A stretch of DNA of 64,000 bases from Kordiimonas laminariae (GCF_023008165.1 NZ_JAKQZA010000007.1:62001-126000); one strand, 5' to 3'. Counted from the stretch's first letter, positions 52,964-63,599 are shown. The notes: a model not told the origin generated them from the sequence alone. Numbers and translations: made by a program.

Positions 52964-53979
52964 TATACCGCCTCCATCATAGCTTTGAGTTCACGGCCAA
53001 CACGTGCTGGACCAGGGAAATAATCCCATTCCTGTGCGTGTGGGTATGGTGTGTCGTAACCGGCTACACGAACAACCGGGCTTTCAAGGTGGTAGAAGCA
53101 ACGCTCCTGAACCTGAGCCGCAAGCTCAGCACCAAAACCAGATGTTTGTGTTGCTTCATGAAGCACCATGCAGCGGCCTGTTTTCTTCACTGATTCAACA
53201 ATCGCATCCACATCAAGCGGTAGCAGTGAACGCAGGTCAATGATTTCAGCATCAATGCCTGTTTCTTTCACAGCAGCTTCTGCAACATAAACCATCGTGC
53301 CGTATGTAAGGATAGTAACGGCTTTCCCTTCACGGAAAGTAGAAGCTTTACCAATCTCTACAGTGTAATGGCCTTCAGGCACATCACCAAGCGGGTGCTT
53401 GGACCAGTTGCTCGCAGGGCGATCATGGTGCCCATCGAACGGACCGTTATACAGGCGCTTTGGCTCAAATACGATTACAGGATCAGGATCTTCCATCGCC
53501 GCAATCAACAGGCCTTTTGCATCATATGGGTTTGACGGAATAACCGATTTCACACCAGCAACGTGGGTGAAAAGTGATTCCGGGCTCTGGCTGTGTGTCT
53601 GCCCGCCAAAGATACCACCACCAACTGGAGTACGGATCGTAATCGGTGCTGTAAACTGCTCGCCAGAACGGTAACGAAGGCGTGCTGCCTCTGATACAAT
53701 CTGGTCATACGCTGGATAGATATAATCAGCGAACTGGATTTCGACACATGGACGCAAGCCATAAGCAGCCATACCAATCGCCGCACCTACAATACCGCTT
53801 TCGTTAATCGGGCTATCGAACACACGGTTCTTGCCGTATTTATCCTGAAGGCCGTGCGTACAGCGGAATACACCACCGAAATAACCAACATCTTCACCGA
53901 ACACGACAACATTGTCGTCTTCAGCCATTTTCACATCCATTGCATCGCGAATGGCTTCAATCATAGACATTTGCGGCAT
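52963..53979 (-). CDS. bkdA2: Branched-chain 2-oxoacid dehydrogenase E1 beta subunit
   Basis: The 338-residue transketolase-like beta subunit has MIEAIRDAMDVKMAEDDNVVVFGEDVGYFGG at the N terminus, GLRPCVEIQFADYIYPAYDQI, TIRTPVGGGIFGGQTHSQSPE and the C-terminal ALTLSA-like LHEATQTSGFGAELAA. With the alpha subunit it forms the thiamine diphosphate site that decarboxylates 2-oxoacids from leucine, isoleucine and valine. It is 3 bp after E1 alpha and shares one base with E2. PGWYGDGI-type pyruvate-specific features are not evident. Confidence 0.92.
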   Translation of the reverse strand: MPQMSMIEAIRDAMDVKMAEDDNVVVFGEDVGYFGGVFRCTHGLQDKYGKNRVFDSPINESGIVGAAIGMAAYGLRPCVEIQFADYIYPAYDQIVSEAARLRYRSGEQFTAPITIRTPVGGGIFGGQTHSQSPESLFTHVAGVKSVIPSNPYDAKGLLIAAMEDPDPVIVFEPKRLYNGPFDGHHDRPASNWSKHPLGDVPEGHYTVEIGKASTFREGKAVTILTYGTMVYVAEAAVKETGIDAEIIDLRSLLPLDVDAIVESVKKTGRCMVLHEATQTSGFGAELAAQVQERCFYHLESPVVRVAGYDTPYPHAQEWDYFPGPARVGRELKAMMEAV

Positions 53980-53982
53980 TGG

Positions 53983-55221
<1,239 letters not shown>

Positions 55222-55244
55222 CTAGACTGTTTCTGTGACAATAC

Positions 55245-55259
55245 GTCAGCAATGCTGAC
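55245..55259. promoter_or_regulatory. Inverted repeat upstream of bkdA1
   Basis: GTCAGC-AAT-GCTGAC has perfect 6-bp arms, 36 bp before the bkdA1 start, within the 296-bp intergenic region. It could be an operator of the bkd operon or a leader hairpin. The rest of this gap shows no gene. Confidence 0.35.
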
Positions 55260-55505
55260 TTAATTTTCGCCGAGAATGCAATTTTTTTTCGCGAATTACA
55301 AGGGGAATCATTTGTGTTCACGGGCTGGTTACCAACAGGCACAGCGCCAACACATCAGAAAAAACAACAATTGCACCCGGTTACACCCCAATTTGGCGCG
55401 GCATCATACCACAGATAGAGGACAGATAGTCGCCTAATCTTAAGTGCTCTTGTTTGTGGCGCTCGCTACCCTAGATACATTTAAGCGATAAACGAGGAAT
55501 GAAAT

Positions 55506-56180
55506 ATGAAAGTAACAGACGCACTCAATAGCCGCATTTCCACACGCGCTTTTCTGGATACCCCAGTAAGCAAGGAAACCATCACAGAACTTCTTGAGCG
55601 CGCGAGCCATTCGCCTTCAGGCGGCAATCTTCAGCCCTGGAAGGTGATTGTGGTTGCTGGTGAAGAAAAAGAAGCTGCTTCCATGGCCGCAAAGATGGCG
55701 CTGGCGAATAACCCCAAGGGTGAAGCAGAAGGCGAACTTTCCATTTACCCCACTGATCTAAAAGAACCATACAGAAGCCGCCGCTATAAAGTGGGCGAAG
55801 ATATGTATGCGCTTCTTGGTATTCCGCGTGAAGATAAAGCCGCGCGTTTTCAGTGGCTCGTGAACAACTTTGATTTCTTCGGCGCGCCTGTTGGCCTGTT
55901 TTTCGTGATGGACGAATGTATGGGCAAGGGCCAATTCGCACACCTCGGCATGTTTATGCAGTCTATAGCTCTCGTCGCTGCGGAAATGGGCCTCGCCACC
56001 TGCATGCAGGAAGCATGGGGCATGGCTCGCACATCACTTCATAAGCATTTCGAATTGCCGGAAACAGATGTTTTATACTGCGGTATGGCCCTCGGCTTCG
56101 CAGACAATGACGCGGAGGTGAACCAGCTTAAAACCGACCGCGCTTCTGTAGAAGAATTCACGAGTTTTAAGGGGATTTGA
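55506..56180 (+). CDS. Nitroreductase family protein
   Basis: A cytosolic FMN-dependent oxidoreductase of 224 residues. The N-terminal NSRISTRAFLDTPVSKETITELLERASHSPSGGNLQPWKVIVV carries the FMN-binding SRRSxR-like and SPSGGN motifs. The C-terminal half has GMFMQSIALVAAEMGLATCMQEAW and YCGMALGFAD. Family members reduce nitroaromatics, quinones or flavins with NAD(P)H; the physiological substrate is unknown. GAGGAAT precedes the ATG. It stands alone, divergent from the bkd operon. Confidence 0.9.
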   Translation: MKVTDALNSRISTRAFLDTPVSKETITELLERASHSPSGGNLQPWKVIVVAGEEKEAASMAAKMALANNPKGEAEGELSIYPTDLKEPYRSRRYKVGEDMYALLGIPREDKAARFQWLVNNFDFFGAPVGLFFVMDECMGKGQFAHLGMFMQSIALVAAEMGLATCMQEAWGMARTSLHKHFELPETDVLYCGMALGFADNDAEVNQLKTDRASVEEFTSFKGI

Positions 56181-56194
56181 TATCCTTAAAACAT

Positions 56195-56599
56195 CTACCA
56201 CACTAATAGTGACGCTGAAATCAATTTGCCACGACAAGGTTCCATTATAACCGTGAAACCTCCATCAAGTGTAAATGGAGCATCCGCCGTTGGGTTATCA
56301 AAATTAAAGCGAGCATAAATTACTCCCTCAATCGACTTTAAACCGATATCGCCTGGCCTATCTAAAGCAACCCCTTCAGTTGCGGCTTCCAAACCTTGTG
56401 AAATTAGATACTCTTTAAGCTCATTTTGCTTTTCTTGGATTAGCTTAGATAAATTTATAGGCGCCCCACAAACTATCTCATGATCAGCATCAACCCATCT
56501 AAAGCCATTAGTGTATCGGGTATTTTCAGCATGCTTCGGTGCGCAGGCAGATAATAGAAAGGCAAACCCTAAAAATGAAATTGTCCAATTAGTCCGCAT
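56195..56599 (-). CDS. Hypothetical lipoprotein
   Basis: A 134-residue protein with a lipoprotein signal (FAFLLSAC, lipidated Cys at about 19). The mature part has two more cysteines (IVCGAP and EPCRGK) that may form a disulfide, and the segment VIYARFNFDNPTADAPFTLDGGFTVIMEP. I do not recognise a family. The gene is convergent with the nitroreductase gene (14 bp between stops) and upstream of the M1 peptidase terminator. Its base composition is more AT-rich than its neighbours. Confidence 0.65.
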   Translation of the reverse strand: MRTNWTISFLGFAFLLSACAPKHAENTRYTNGFRWVDADHEIVCGAPINLSKLIQEKQNELKEYLISQGLEAATEGVALDRPGDIGLKSIEGVIYARFNFDNPTADAPFTLDGGFTVIMEPCRGKLISASLLVW

Positions 56600-56644
56600 A
56601 ATTCACCAAAATCAGTTATTAGCAGCATTATACATTATTCACAA

Positions 56645-56674
56645 AAAAGGCGAAGCCGTGAAGCTTCGCCTTTT
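56645..56674. terminator. Terminator of the M1 peptidase gene
   Basis: AAAAGGCGAAGC pairs perfectly with GCTTCGCCTTTT over a 6-nt loop, with T-runs on both strands, 24 bp past the M1 peptidase stop. Confidence 0.9.
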
Positions 56675-56697
56675 GTTTTTTCTAGTACAGTAGAAAC

Positions 56698-59046
56698 TTA
56701 CTGGGCGGTTTCGCCAGCGCGTTCCATCATGGTCTTTCTGCCACCACGGCGCTTAAAGAGTTCAACACGGCTGCGCACAGGACGGCGTGGCCAGTAGTTG
56801 TTCTCAAGGTCTGCGTCCGCTGTTTCCCGCTTCGGATCAAGCGTGATGGATTTGATTTCTTTTTCAGTCATCACGAGCTTTGAAACCTTGTTTGGGTTAC
56901 GGCGCCACAGCTCAGCAGGCCAGCGCTTCATTTCCTTTGTGCCGTCTGTGTATTCGATTTCAACAATCACAGGCATCACAAGGCCGCCTTTGTTGGTGAA
57001 CTCAAGGAAATAGAAGTTTTCTGCTGAATTCAGTGCTTCTTTTTCCCAATCAGACAGGCCGTCGAGCAGGCGCTGATACGCGCCCCGGTCCGCTTCAAGC
57101 ACAGCTGTTTGAGGATGCTCATTATAGAAATCCTGCAGCTCTGGGCGTTCAAGCACACGGCGGCGTACATCTTTGTGGCGCTCTACTACAAGGGGCGTGC
57201 CCTTCTCTGCTTCACGCTCGGCGTTATAAGCCGCTTCCACATCAGGGTTCTTGGTGTTCACCGTACCCCATGTCACTTTATCAAGTGAGATATCCACATG
57301 ATCAGTGGTGTAGAACCAACCGCGCCAGAACCAATCAAGATCATAACCAGAGGCATCTTCCATCGTACGGAAGAAATCAGCCGGGTACGGGCGCTTGAAT
57401 TTCCAGCGGCGCGCATACTCTTTGAACGCATGATCGAACGCCTCGCGGCCCATCACAGTTTCACGGAGAATGTTAAACGCCACGGCAGGCTTCTGGTAAG
57501 CATTAGCACCAAACTGGATGAGAGATTCAGGATCTGTCATTACAGGCATCTGGTTCTTGCTTGTCATAAAGCGGATGATTGTGTGCGGTGCACCACTGTT
57601 ACCCGGCCAGCCTTCTTCCCATTCGCGGTGTGCAAGGCCCTGTAGGAAAGTATTGAAACCTTCGTCCATCCAGAACCAGTCACGCTCAGGCGTGTTCACG
57701 ATCATTGGGAAATAGTTGTGGCCAACTTCGTGGATAATCACACCAATCAGGCCGTATTTTGTACGGCGGCTGTATGTACGCGAACCGTCCGCATGCTCTG
57801 TCGGGCGTGGCGGATTAAAGCTGATCATCGGATATTCCATACCGCTTGTTGCAGAGTTTACAGACTGCGCCGTTGGGTATGGGTATGGGAATGTATATTT
57901 AGAATATACTTCCAGTGTGTGAACGATTGCTTCTGTGGAATATTTATCCCAAAGCGGCATACCTTCTTCAGGATAGAATGACATTGCCATGATAGTGCGG
58001 TCATCTTCTGCCTGGTAATGGCCCATTGCATCCCACACGAACTTACGAGAAGAAGCCCACGCAAAATCACGCACGTTTTCAGCGCGGAAGTTCCATGTTT
58101 TTGTATCTGTCGCTTTGCCTTTTTGGGCTTCAAGCGCTTCTTCCTTGGTTACGATGAAAACAGGACGTTTAGCTGTTTTTGCTGTCTCAAGGCGTTTACG
58201 CTGCTCTGATGTTAGAACATCTTTACCGTTTGCAAGTTCACCTGTCGCAGAGATGATATGATCTGATGGTACAGTGATTTCTACATCATAATCGCCAAAC
58301 TCTGTCTGGAATTCACCAAGGCCGTAGAAAGTGCGGTTATTCCATGCACCATTATCGGTATAACCTGCAACACGCGGATACCACTGGCCAAGGTTATAAA
58401 TTTTGTTACCGTCTTTTTCAAAATGGTGGAAACCAGAACGCTTAATGGCAATCTGCTTACTTTCCACAATATTGTAGGACCATGTGATATTCAGCTCATG
58501 GCTTGCACCCGGCTTAAGCGGCTTTGGCAGATCAATCCGCATCATAGTGCGAACGATACTGTATGGCAGTGCTTTACCGCCCTTGCCTGTTACCGAACCA
58601 ATTTTGAAACCACCATCGAAGTTCTCGCGGTATTTCATGCGCTCAAGGTTCGTGAAACTCATGCGCTTGGTTGGGTTATTTGGTGTGGTCAGATGATCAT
58701 CCGAATGTTTTGCAAAACGGTTCTGATCAAGCCTTACCCAAATATAACTCAGCGTATGTGGTGAATTGTTTGTATACGTGATTTTCTCAGAGCCCGTGAT
58801 GCTTTGATTATCATCATTCAGCGTTACACGGATTTTATAATCCGCACGCTGCTGCCAATATTCCGGCCCAGGATGGCCAGAGGCAATCCGCTGGTCATTT
58901 GGTGTTGGCAGGCTTTCATCAAGTTGACGAAACTTATCTTCATGGCCTGGTTGTTTTGATTGTTTGATCTGCGCATACGCGGGCGCATGCGTGAAGGAGA
59001 ATACTCCCACTGCAAGCACACAGGCCTGCAAGAAACCCTTGAACAT
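56698..59046 (-). CDS. M1 family metallopeptidase (gluzincin), secreted
   Basis: A zinc peptidase of about 782 residues. A signal peptide ending near APAYAQ is followed by the M1 N-terminal beta domain (from YWQQRADYKIRVTLND). The catalytic domain has substrate motif SATSGMEYPMI and zinc site VIHEVGHNYFP (HEVGH), with the third ligand in MDEGFNTFLQG. The C-terminal part is beta-rich and basic near the end. Such bacterial M1-like enzymes trim peptides in the periplasm. ATG 59046 is used because GGGAG precedes it by 6 nt; the longer reading from 59112 would hide the signal. Confidence 0.9.
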   Translation of the reverse strand: MFKGFLQACVLAVGVFSFTHAPAYAQIKQSKQPGHEDKFRQLDESLPTPNDQRIASGHPGPEYWQQRADYKIRVTLNDDNQSITGSEKITYTNNSPHTLSYIWVRLDQNRFAKHSDDHLTTPNNPTKRMSFTNLERMKYRENFDGGFKIGSVTGKGGKALPYSIVRTMMRIDLPKPLKPGASHELNITWSYNIVESKQIAIKRSGFHHFEKDGNKIYNLGQWYPRVAGYTDNGAWNNRTFYGLGEFQTEFGDYDVEITVPSDHIISATGELANGKDVLTSEQRKRLETAKTAKRPVFIVTKEEALEAQKGKATDTKTWNFRAENVRDFAWASSRKFVWDAMGHYQAEDDRTIMAMSFYPEEGMPLWDKYSTEAIVHTLEVYSKYTFPYPYPTAQSVNSATSGMEYPMISFNPPRPTEHADGSRTYSRRTKYGLIGVIIHEVGHNYFPMIVNTPERDWFWMDEGFNTFLQGLAHREWEEGWPGNSGAPHTIIRFMTSKNQMPVMTDPESLIQFGANAYQKPAVAFNILRETVMGREAFDHAFKEYARRWKFKRPYPADFFRTMEDASGYDLDWFWRGWFYTTDHVDISLDKVTWGTVNTKNPDVEAAYNAEREAEKGTPLVVERHKDVRRRVLERPELQDFYNEHPQTAVLEADRGAYQRLLDGLSDWEKEALNSAENFYFLEFTNKGGLVMPVIVEIEYTDGTKEMKRWPAELWRRNPNKVSKLVMTEKEIKSITLDPKRETADADLENNYWPRRPVRSRVELFKRRGGRKTMMERAGETAQ

Positions 59047-59160
59047 ACTGTTCTCCCCTAAATTATGCCCTTGGTGTTGGCCTAAGGCATGCCCAATAAC
59101 TCGAGCATGCACCCTATCGGGAGAATTTCAAGATTACAATCTTATGCGGTGAACCGAAGT

Positions 59161-59928
59161 TTAGCTGCGATAATATACATCGAAGAAGAAATATGCGGTG
59201 ATCACTATACACATCAAAGTTACAAACGTGCGCACATACTGGTCTGGCAGCTTGCGGGCAATCCGCGCTGCCACATAACCGCCTGTGAGCGTACCCAGCA
59301 GCATAACACTGCCTTCATACCATGCGATTGCCCCTTGCACAGCAAACAGCACCACCGCAATAATCGCTACGCAACTGGAAACCACCAGCTTCAACCCATT
59401 CATTGAGTTGATATTGGTGTAACCCGCCAGCACCAGATAGGCGAGAAACAGGATACCCTGCCCCGCATTGAAGAAACCGCCGTAAGTGTTAATCGCCAGA
59501 AGAAACAGGATAATGAGTGCGCTACTGATAAACGTGCGCTCACCTTTCCCGGCTCCCATAAGGCGCTTGTTGATTTTCCCGCCAAAGATAAACAGCACAG
59601 TGGCAAACAGCATCAGCCATGGGATTACTTCCTCAAAAACCGTTGGTGGTGTTTGCAACAGCAGCCACGCGCCCATAGCACCGCCAAGCAGCGCAAACCC
59701 AATATATTTCGGCAGCTCTTTTTTATAACGGATCATATCATGCCGGTAAGCAAACGCCCCGCTGATATAGCCTGACATAGAAGCATAAGTATTGGTCGCA
59801 CCTGCGATAATCGGCGGCACACCAACAGATAAAAGCGCCGGGAAAGTGATAAAGCTGCCACCACCCGCAAGGCTGTTTAAAATACCGCCAAAGAACCCTG
59901 CGGCAAAAAGAAGGATAATTTCATACAT
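59161..59928 (-). CDS. TauE/SafE family permease (2)
   Basis: A 255-residue membrane protein with about eight hydrophobic helices. It has the TauE/SafE start FAAGFFGGILNSLAGGGSFITFPALL and the repeated segment FFNAGQGILFLAYLVLAGY in the second half. It is closer to the YfcA-type subgroup than to the other permease in the window. Export of sulfite or organosulfonates is known for some members; the substrate here is unknown. It is in its own transcription unit, upstream of the M1 peptidase gene. Confidence 0.86.
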   Translation of the reverse strand: MYEIILLFAAGFFGGILNSLAGGGSFITFPALLSVGVPPIIAGATNTYASMSGYISGAFAYRHDMIRYKKELPKYIGFALLGGAMGAWLLLQTPPTVFEEVIPWLMLFATVLFIFGGKINKRLMGAGKGERTFISSALIILFLLAINTYGGFFNAGQGILFLAYLVLAGYTNINSMNGLKLVVSSCVAIIAVVLFAVQGAIAWYEGSVMLLGTLTGGYVAARIARKLPDQYVRTFVTLMCIVITAYFFFDVYYRS

Positions 59929-60095
59929 AAGCGTGGGTATAGCAAAGAGAGGAAAGAAGACAAAGCGCTAGCTTTTATATCAGCGAACTTTACATGAAGT
60001 ACTTCGATATAAGAACTATCACACAAACCAATTCAAAGTGTAATCCAGTCTGCCAAATACTCTCATGCACGCCATATGCATTATAGGTTATTCAC

Positions 60096-60659
60096 CTATT
60101 TTTCCCACTCAGTAAGCCTATCATATACGTCCTGATGAATTTTATTAAGATTTGGTATATCTTCCTCAAGATAACGCACGGTATATATCATATCATGATA
60201 AATACCGAAGCTAGAGCAGGTATTATTCCGTCCAATTGTACCGCAAGATATAACATCTTCAGTGCCATCTACTCTCTGTATTTGATATAGCCAATTCAGA
60301 TTATTCTCATATGGGTATGTTTTGACCAACCCCTTCAAATCAATGTGGTGTGTTTTCTTTACCCCCTGAGCTACCGAGGCGCATGCGTTAGGCAGCATAT
60401 TATACCCTTTTCCATCTAACGAAGAACATAACCCCCGCATAGGTTTTATAATAAAGCCTATATAATGCAACCTATCCATTTCTGGATATAATTTCACAAT
60501 AGGGTAGCTATGTTGGCTGGGAGGTAGAAAGAATATATCACCTTGAACAAGAAACTTGTTAGGTATCTCGAATACACTACCATTTACATTGAAAGTGTTC
60601 GTCTGATTATCGCAAGCTGTGACCATCAACAACATTATTATAACGATTAACTTTCCCAT
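60096..60659 (-). CDS. Hypothetical lipoprotein, AT-rich
   Basis: A 187-residue protein with a lipoprotein signal (MLLMVTAC, lipidated Cys16). The mature part is mostly beta-rich, with four further cysteines (LCSS, NACAS, ISCGT, NTCSS) that could pair. No family is recognised. The coding DNA and its flanks are visibly more AT-rich than the neighbouring genes, which may indicate acquisition or fast evolution. It lies 43 bp after the metallophosphoesterase gene on the same strand and may be its partner or an independent unit. Confidence 0.65.
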   Translation of the reverse strand: MGKLIVIIMLLMVTACDNQTNTFNVNGSVFEIPNKFLVQGDIFFLPPSQHSYPIVKLYPEMDRLHYIGFIIKPMRGLCSSLDGKGYNMLPNACASVAQGVKKTHHIDLKGLVKTYPYENNLNWLYQIQRVDGTEDVISCGTIGRNNTCSSFGIYHDMIYTVRYLEEDIPNLNKIHQDVYDRLTEWEK

Positions 60660-60702
60660 CTACTTTCCAACATATTTATAATGAATACGCTATGCTCAAT
60701 GA

Positions 60703-61998
60703 TTACCTTTCAGGCACACGAGATACGGCGGAGAATATTCCGAAAAAGGCTTTCAAATCTTTCATATTGAAGAGACTGAAAGATCGGGTTTGATAGGCAT
60801 TATCTTCAAATCGTTCCTTTAGAAGTGAGAGTTGCTTTATAACAGGCTGCCCTTCTTCAAACACCAAAGCTTCCTTTGAGAAGTGGGTATTTTCCACGAT
60901 ATAAATATCACCACCGAACTTTGGAGCTAATGTTTCCGCCTGGCTATGGCCCACAACAAGATAATCCACACCAAACTGCTGTTTCGTGCGGTCGATCAAG
61001 CTTTGATCAGCTTCCGGGTAATACTCCATGGCGTGCGCATACCCGCGGTATTGAGTTAGCGAGTGATTACCGTGTGTGAGGGCAAAAACATCATCCGAAA
61101 TTTCAGAATAATTATCCAGCGCTTCGCGGTTCAACGCATTCAGTTCTTCAATGGTTTTACCACTCTTCAGCAAAAGTTCACTAATGCCGCCGTGCATATA
61201 AAGCACATTATTGATTTTCGCCATTACTGGCTTGGTGCGAAGCCACTGCCCTAGAACGGTGGCATTACGGAGAGCTACGGGGTACGGCATCATCTGTTCA
61301 ATCGCCCACAGGTGCTCTGCTTCAACGCTTTTGATAAGCCCAATGAATGCATATTGTTCGTGATTTCCTAGAAGGATATGCACCTTACCGCCATAAGCTT
61401 CTGCCTGCTGTTCCAGGTCATACAGGAACCAGAGAAGATCATATACATATCTGCCGCGGTCAAACATATCACCTGCGACAACCAAATGACCACCACCGAA
61501 AGCCCAGTTACCAGCCGCGTTTAACACACCTGTATCAATCCCCCAGCGGAGGAAATAACCAAGATTTCCTTCTAAATCAGATGTCACGGCAACAGGGCCA
61601 TCTGTGATGAAGGTTGCCGCATCATTTGCTTTGGCAGGCGGGTAAAAATCATAGCTGTAGGCTTTATCACCGCAAGTGACCTTAAGCGGATCATACTCGC
61701 CAACTTCAGCGGTATGCACACTATTGCCGCACACCCACTGAGCAGCAAAACTCTTGTCCGCCTTGCGTTCTACAATTGGTCCCTGAATATGCTGAATGTT
61801 AGGTTTGTCAGCGGTAATGGAAAAATCCGCTCGCCAACGGATGCTGGAGCCACCAGACAACGGCAGCATGATAGCTTGATAAACCCCGCCACTGGTACGT
61901 ACGACAGTAGCATTTTCAAGCCACACTCCGAAAACCACTACAAAAAGAAGCAGTAACGCAGACGCAGCTTTTAAGAGCCGTATTCCCCATTTTTTCAC
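60703..61998 (-). CDS. Calcineurin-like metallophosphoesterase, membrane-anchored or secreted
   Basis: A phosphatase of about 431 residues. An N-terminal hydrophobic segment (about residues 8-26) is followed by a beta-rich region of about 120 residues. The phosphoesterase core has SDLEGNLGYF, VVAGDMFDRGRYV, ILLGNHEQY, MHGGISELL and VVGHSQAET, giving the binuclear metal ligands. It resembles the Shewanella-like/ApaH-type phosphatase group. It likely acts in the periplasm; the substrate is unknown. GTG 61998 is preferred over GTG 62013 because GGGGGA lies just before it. Confidence 0.85.
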   Translation of the reverse strand: MKKWGIRLLKAASALLLLFVVVFGVWLENATVVRTSGGVYQAIMLPLSGGSSIRWRADFSITADKPNIQHIQGPIVERKADKSFAAQWVCGNSVHTAEVGEYDPLKVTCGDKAYSYDFYPPAKANDAATFITDGPVAVTSDLEGNLGYFLRWGIDTGVLNAAGNWAFGGGHLVVAGDMFDRGRYVYDLLWFLYDLEQQAEAYGGKVHILLGNHEQYAFIGLIKSVEAEHLWAIEQMMPYPVALRNATVLGQWLRTKPVMAKINNVLYMHGGISELLLKSGKTIEELNALNREALDNYSEISDDVFALTHGNHSLTQYRGYAHAMEYYPEADQSLIDRTKQQFGVDYLVVGHSQAETLAPKFGGDIYIVENTHFSKEALVFEEGQPVIKQLSLLKERFEDNAYQTRSFSLFNMKDLKAFFGIFSAVSRVPER

Positions 61999-62062
61999 GA
62001 TGTTCCCCCACACTAAAATTCATACGCTTTAGTATGGGAATTTTTCTTAATATTACAATATC

Positions 62063-62845
62063 TTAACTTTGCGCCATCATAGTAAAGAACGCAGCGGCTT
62101 CGGCGTCTGCGGGGAAAACAAGTTCCAGCCTTAACTCATCAAGCACAATGGCATTAGGTTCAGAAAACTGCGCGATCATCGTCACCGTATTAATCACCGT
62201 ATCTCCTATCTTGAGCTTAGGGCACAGCGCCAGTTCGTGCGGCCCTAAATGAAGCGGTTCAGGCACATCTGAAAGATAGGCTTTCGCCCGCTCTGCCAAT
62301 TCCTGCATCCTCTCATCCGCTGGCGCTTGAAGGGCTTCACTACGCAGGCGGCGGTAAAATGCCCAGGCAACCTCAGGGAAATTCACCACCATATCTCTGA
62401 ACATACCCGGTGCCATGAACGCATCCACAAGGTTCGGGGTATCCGCACCAGGCGCCATAAACAATTTTTTCCCGGCTTCGTTGGTTTCAACAAGGTTCCA
62501 CCAGCGGTCAACCACATAAGCGGGGAATGGGTCCTGCTGCGCGAGCAGACGAACAAGCGCGTCTTTATAAGGTGTTACCGCCTGATCAGAGATGGTAACC
62601 TCGGCATACTGGGGAGCAAGGCCTGCAAGCTCGAACAGTTTGTTCCGATCACGGAGAGGAATTTCAAGTGCTTCCACAACCTTATGCACTGTATCTTCCT
62701 TGGGGCGCGATCTACCCGTCTCCATAAAGCTGATATGCTTTTGGGAAACCTCGGCCCGAAGGCTCAGTTCAAGCTGGCTATGCCCCCTGTGCTGTCGCCA
62801 CTGTTTCATCAACCTGCCGAAACCGCTTTGTGCCTGTGCTGTCAT
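62063..62845 (-). CDS. XRE-family regulator with MmyB-like ligand-binding domain
   Basis: A protein of about 260 residues. Residues about 8-70 form a Cro/C1 helix-turn-helix (GRLMKQWRQHRGHSQLELSLRAEVSQKHISFMETGRSRP). Residues about 90-255 match the MmyB-like PAS-type ligand-binding domain: PFPAYVVDRWWNLVETNEAG, FPEVAWAFYRRLRSEAL and LRLELVFPADAEAAAFF. Members bind small lipophilic ligands and often control an adjacent divergent gene. AGGAGG lies 5 nt before ATG 62845. The divergent small membrane protein gene 122 bp away is the obvious target (inference). Confidence 0.9.
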   Translation of the reverse strand: MTAQAQSGFGRLMKQWRQHRGHSQLELSLRAEVSQKHISFMETGRSRPKEDTVHKVVEALEIPLRDRNKLFELAGLAPQYAEVTISDQAVTPYKDALVRLLAQQDPFPAYVVDRWWNLVETNEAGKKLFMAPGADTPNLVDAFMAPGMFRDMVVNFPEVAWAFYRRLRSEALQAPADERMQELAERAKAYLSDVPEPLHLGPHELALCPKLKIGDTVINTVTMIAQFSEPNAIVLDELRLELVFPADAEAAAFFTMMAQS

Positions 62846-62967
62846 ATCTGCCTCCTGTTCTCTCGAAATCAGCATACACGAGCAAAAACCTGCCGGCTAT
62901 TACCTGTTAGGGAATTGCTGCCATTACCTCATAAGCCATACAATCAGCCTCAACACAGGAGGCGAAA

Positions 62968-63288
62968 ATGAACAACACATTTTTCTGGAAACTGATCTTA
63001 GGTATCTTCACAGCCATTACATTATATGCGGTTTTTGCGGGCAGCCTTTCAGCCGCGTTTGATGGCTTGATGGTCATGGGTCCATGGGGGTTACAGGTAA
63101 GCTTTGATCTGGTTATTGCTTTTGGTATCTGCAATTTCTGGATTTGGCAGGATGCAAAAAGAAAAGGGATTAACCCACTCCCTTACCTTCTTGGCACCCT
63201 GCTTACGGGCAGCATCGCCATTCTTTTCTATATGGCGAAACACACAGGCAAAACCGAGCTTCACGGCAACACAGTTGCAGCGGAATAA
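62968..63288 (+). CDS. Small membrane protein, DUF2834-like
   Basis: A 106-residue protein with three hydrophobic segments (about residues 7-25, 45-60 and 74-90). The central segment FDLVIAFGICNFWIWQDAKRKG followed by LPYLLGTLLTGSIAILFYM resembles small DUF2834-type membrane proteins, but the assignment is tentative. AGGAGG lies 5 nt before the ATG, an unusually strong site. It is divergent from the XRE/MmyB regulator, which probably controls it. Confidence 0.7.
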   Translation: MNNTFFWKLILGIFTAITLYAVFAGSLSAAFDGLMVMGPWGLQVSFDLVIAFGICNFWIWQDAKRKGINPLPYLLGTLLTGSIAILFYMAKHTGKTELHGNTVAAE

Positions 63289-63302
63289 CCTCCCGCCGCG
63301 CT

Positions 63303-63340
63303 AGCTACTCCGTCTTTCGCGCTTACCTGACGGGGTAGCT
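63303..63340. terminator. Terminator-like hairpin between convergent genes
   Basis: AGCTACTCCGTC pairs with GACGGGGTAGCT (one G-T pair) over a 14-nt loop, between the convergent DUF2834-like and GIY-YIG genes, reaching the GIY-YIG stop codon. The T-run is weak. Confidence 0.55.
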
Positions 63341-63599
63341 ATTTAAGAGTTTCGAGTAGTTCTTTCCTGAATTTTCGGTCCCGCTTCAGATGCCATTCCC
63401 GGCTCATAGCTTCACCGCGGGTTTTAAATTCTTCTGTATGAAGGATTTGCCACTGCCTGCCGCGCGTTGATTTCGCACCTTTTCCACTGTTATGGGCAGC
63501 CAGACGTTTATCTAAATCATTGGTCCAACCCACGTAGGTTTGGGCGCGTCCACCGTCCTTTGTGCCTAGCACATACACATAACAAATTTCATTCAGCAT
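63339..63599 (-). CDS. GIY-YIG endonuclease domain protein (YhbQ/UPF0213-like)
   Basis: An 86-residue single-domain protein of the GIY-YIG superfamily. YVYVLGTKDGG and TYVGWTNDLDKRLAAHNSGKGAKSTRGR provide the GIY/YIG-equivalent strands (YVY and YVG) and the conserved Arg; Glu is in EAMSREWHLKR. Small members such as UPF0213 are widespread in bacteria with an uncertain DNA-related role. No target or partner gene is visible. The stop overlaps a terminator-like hairpin. Confidence 0.88.
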   Translation of the reverse strand: MLNEICYVYVLGTKDGGRAQTYVGWTNDLDKRLAAHNSGKGAKSTRGRQWQILHTEEFKTRGEAMSREWHLKRDRKFRKELLETLK

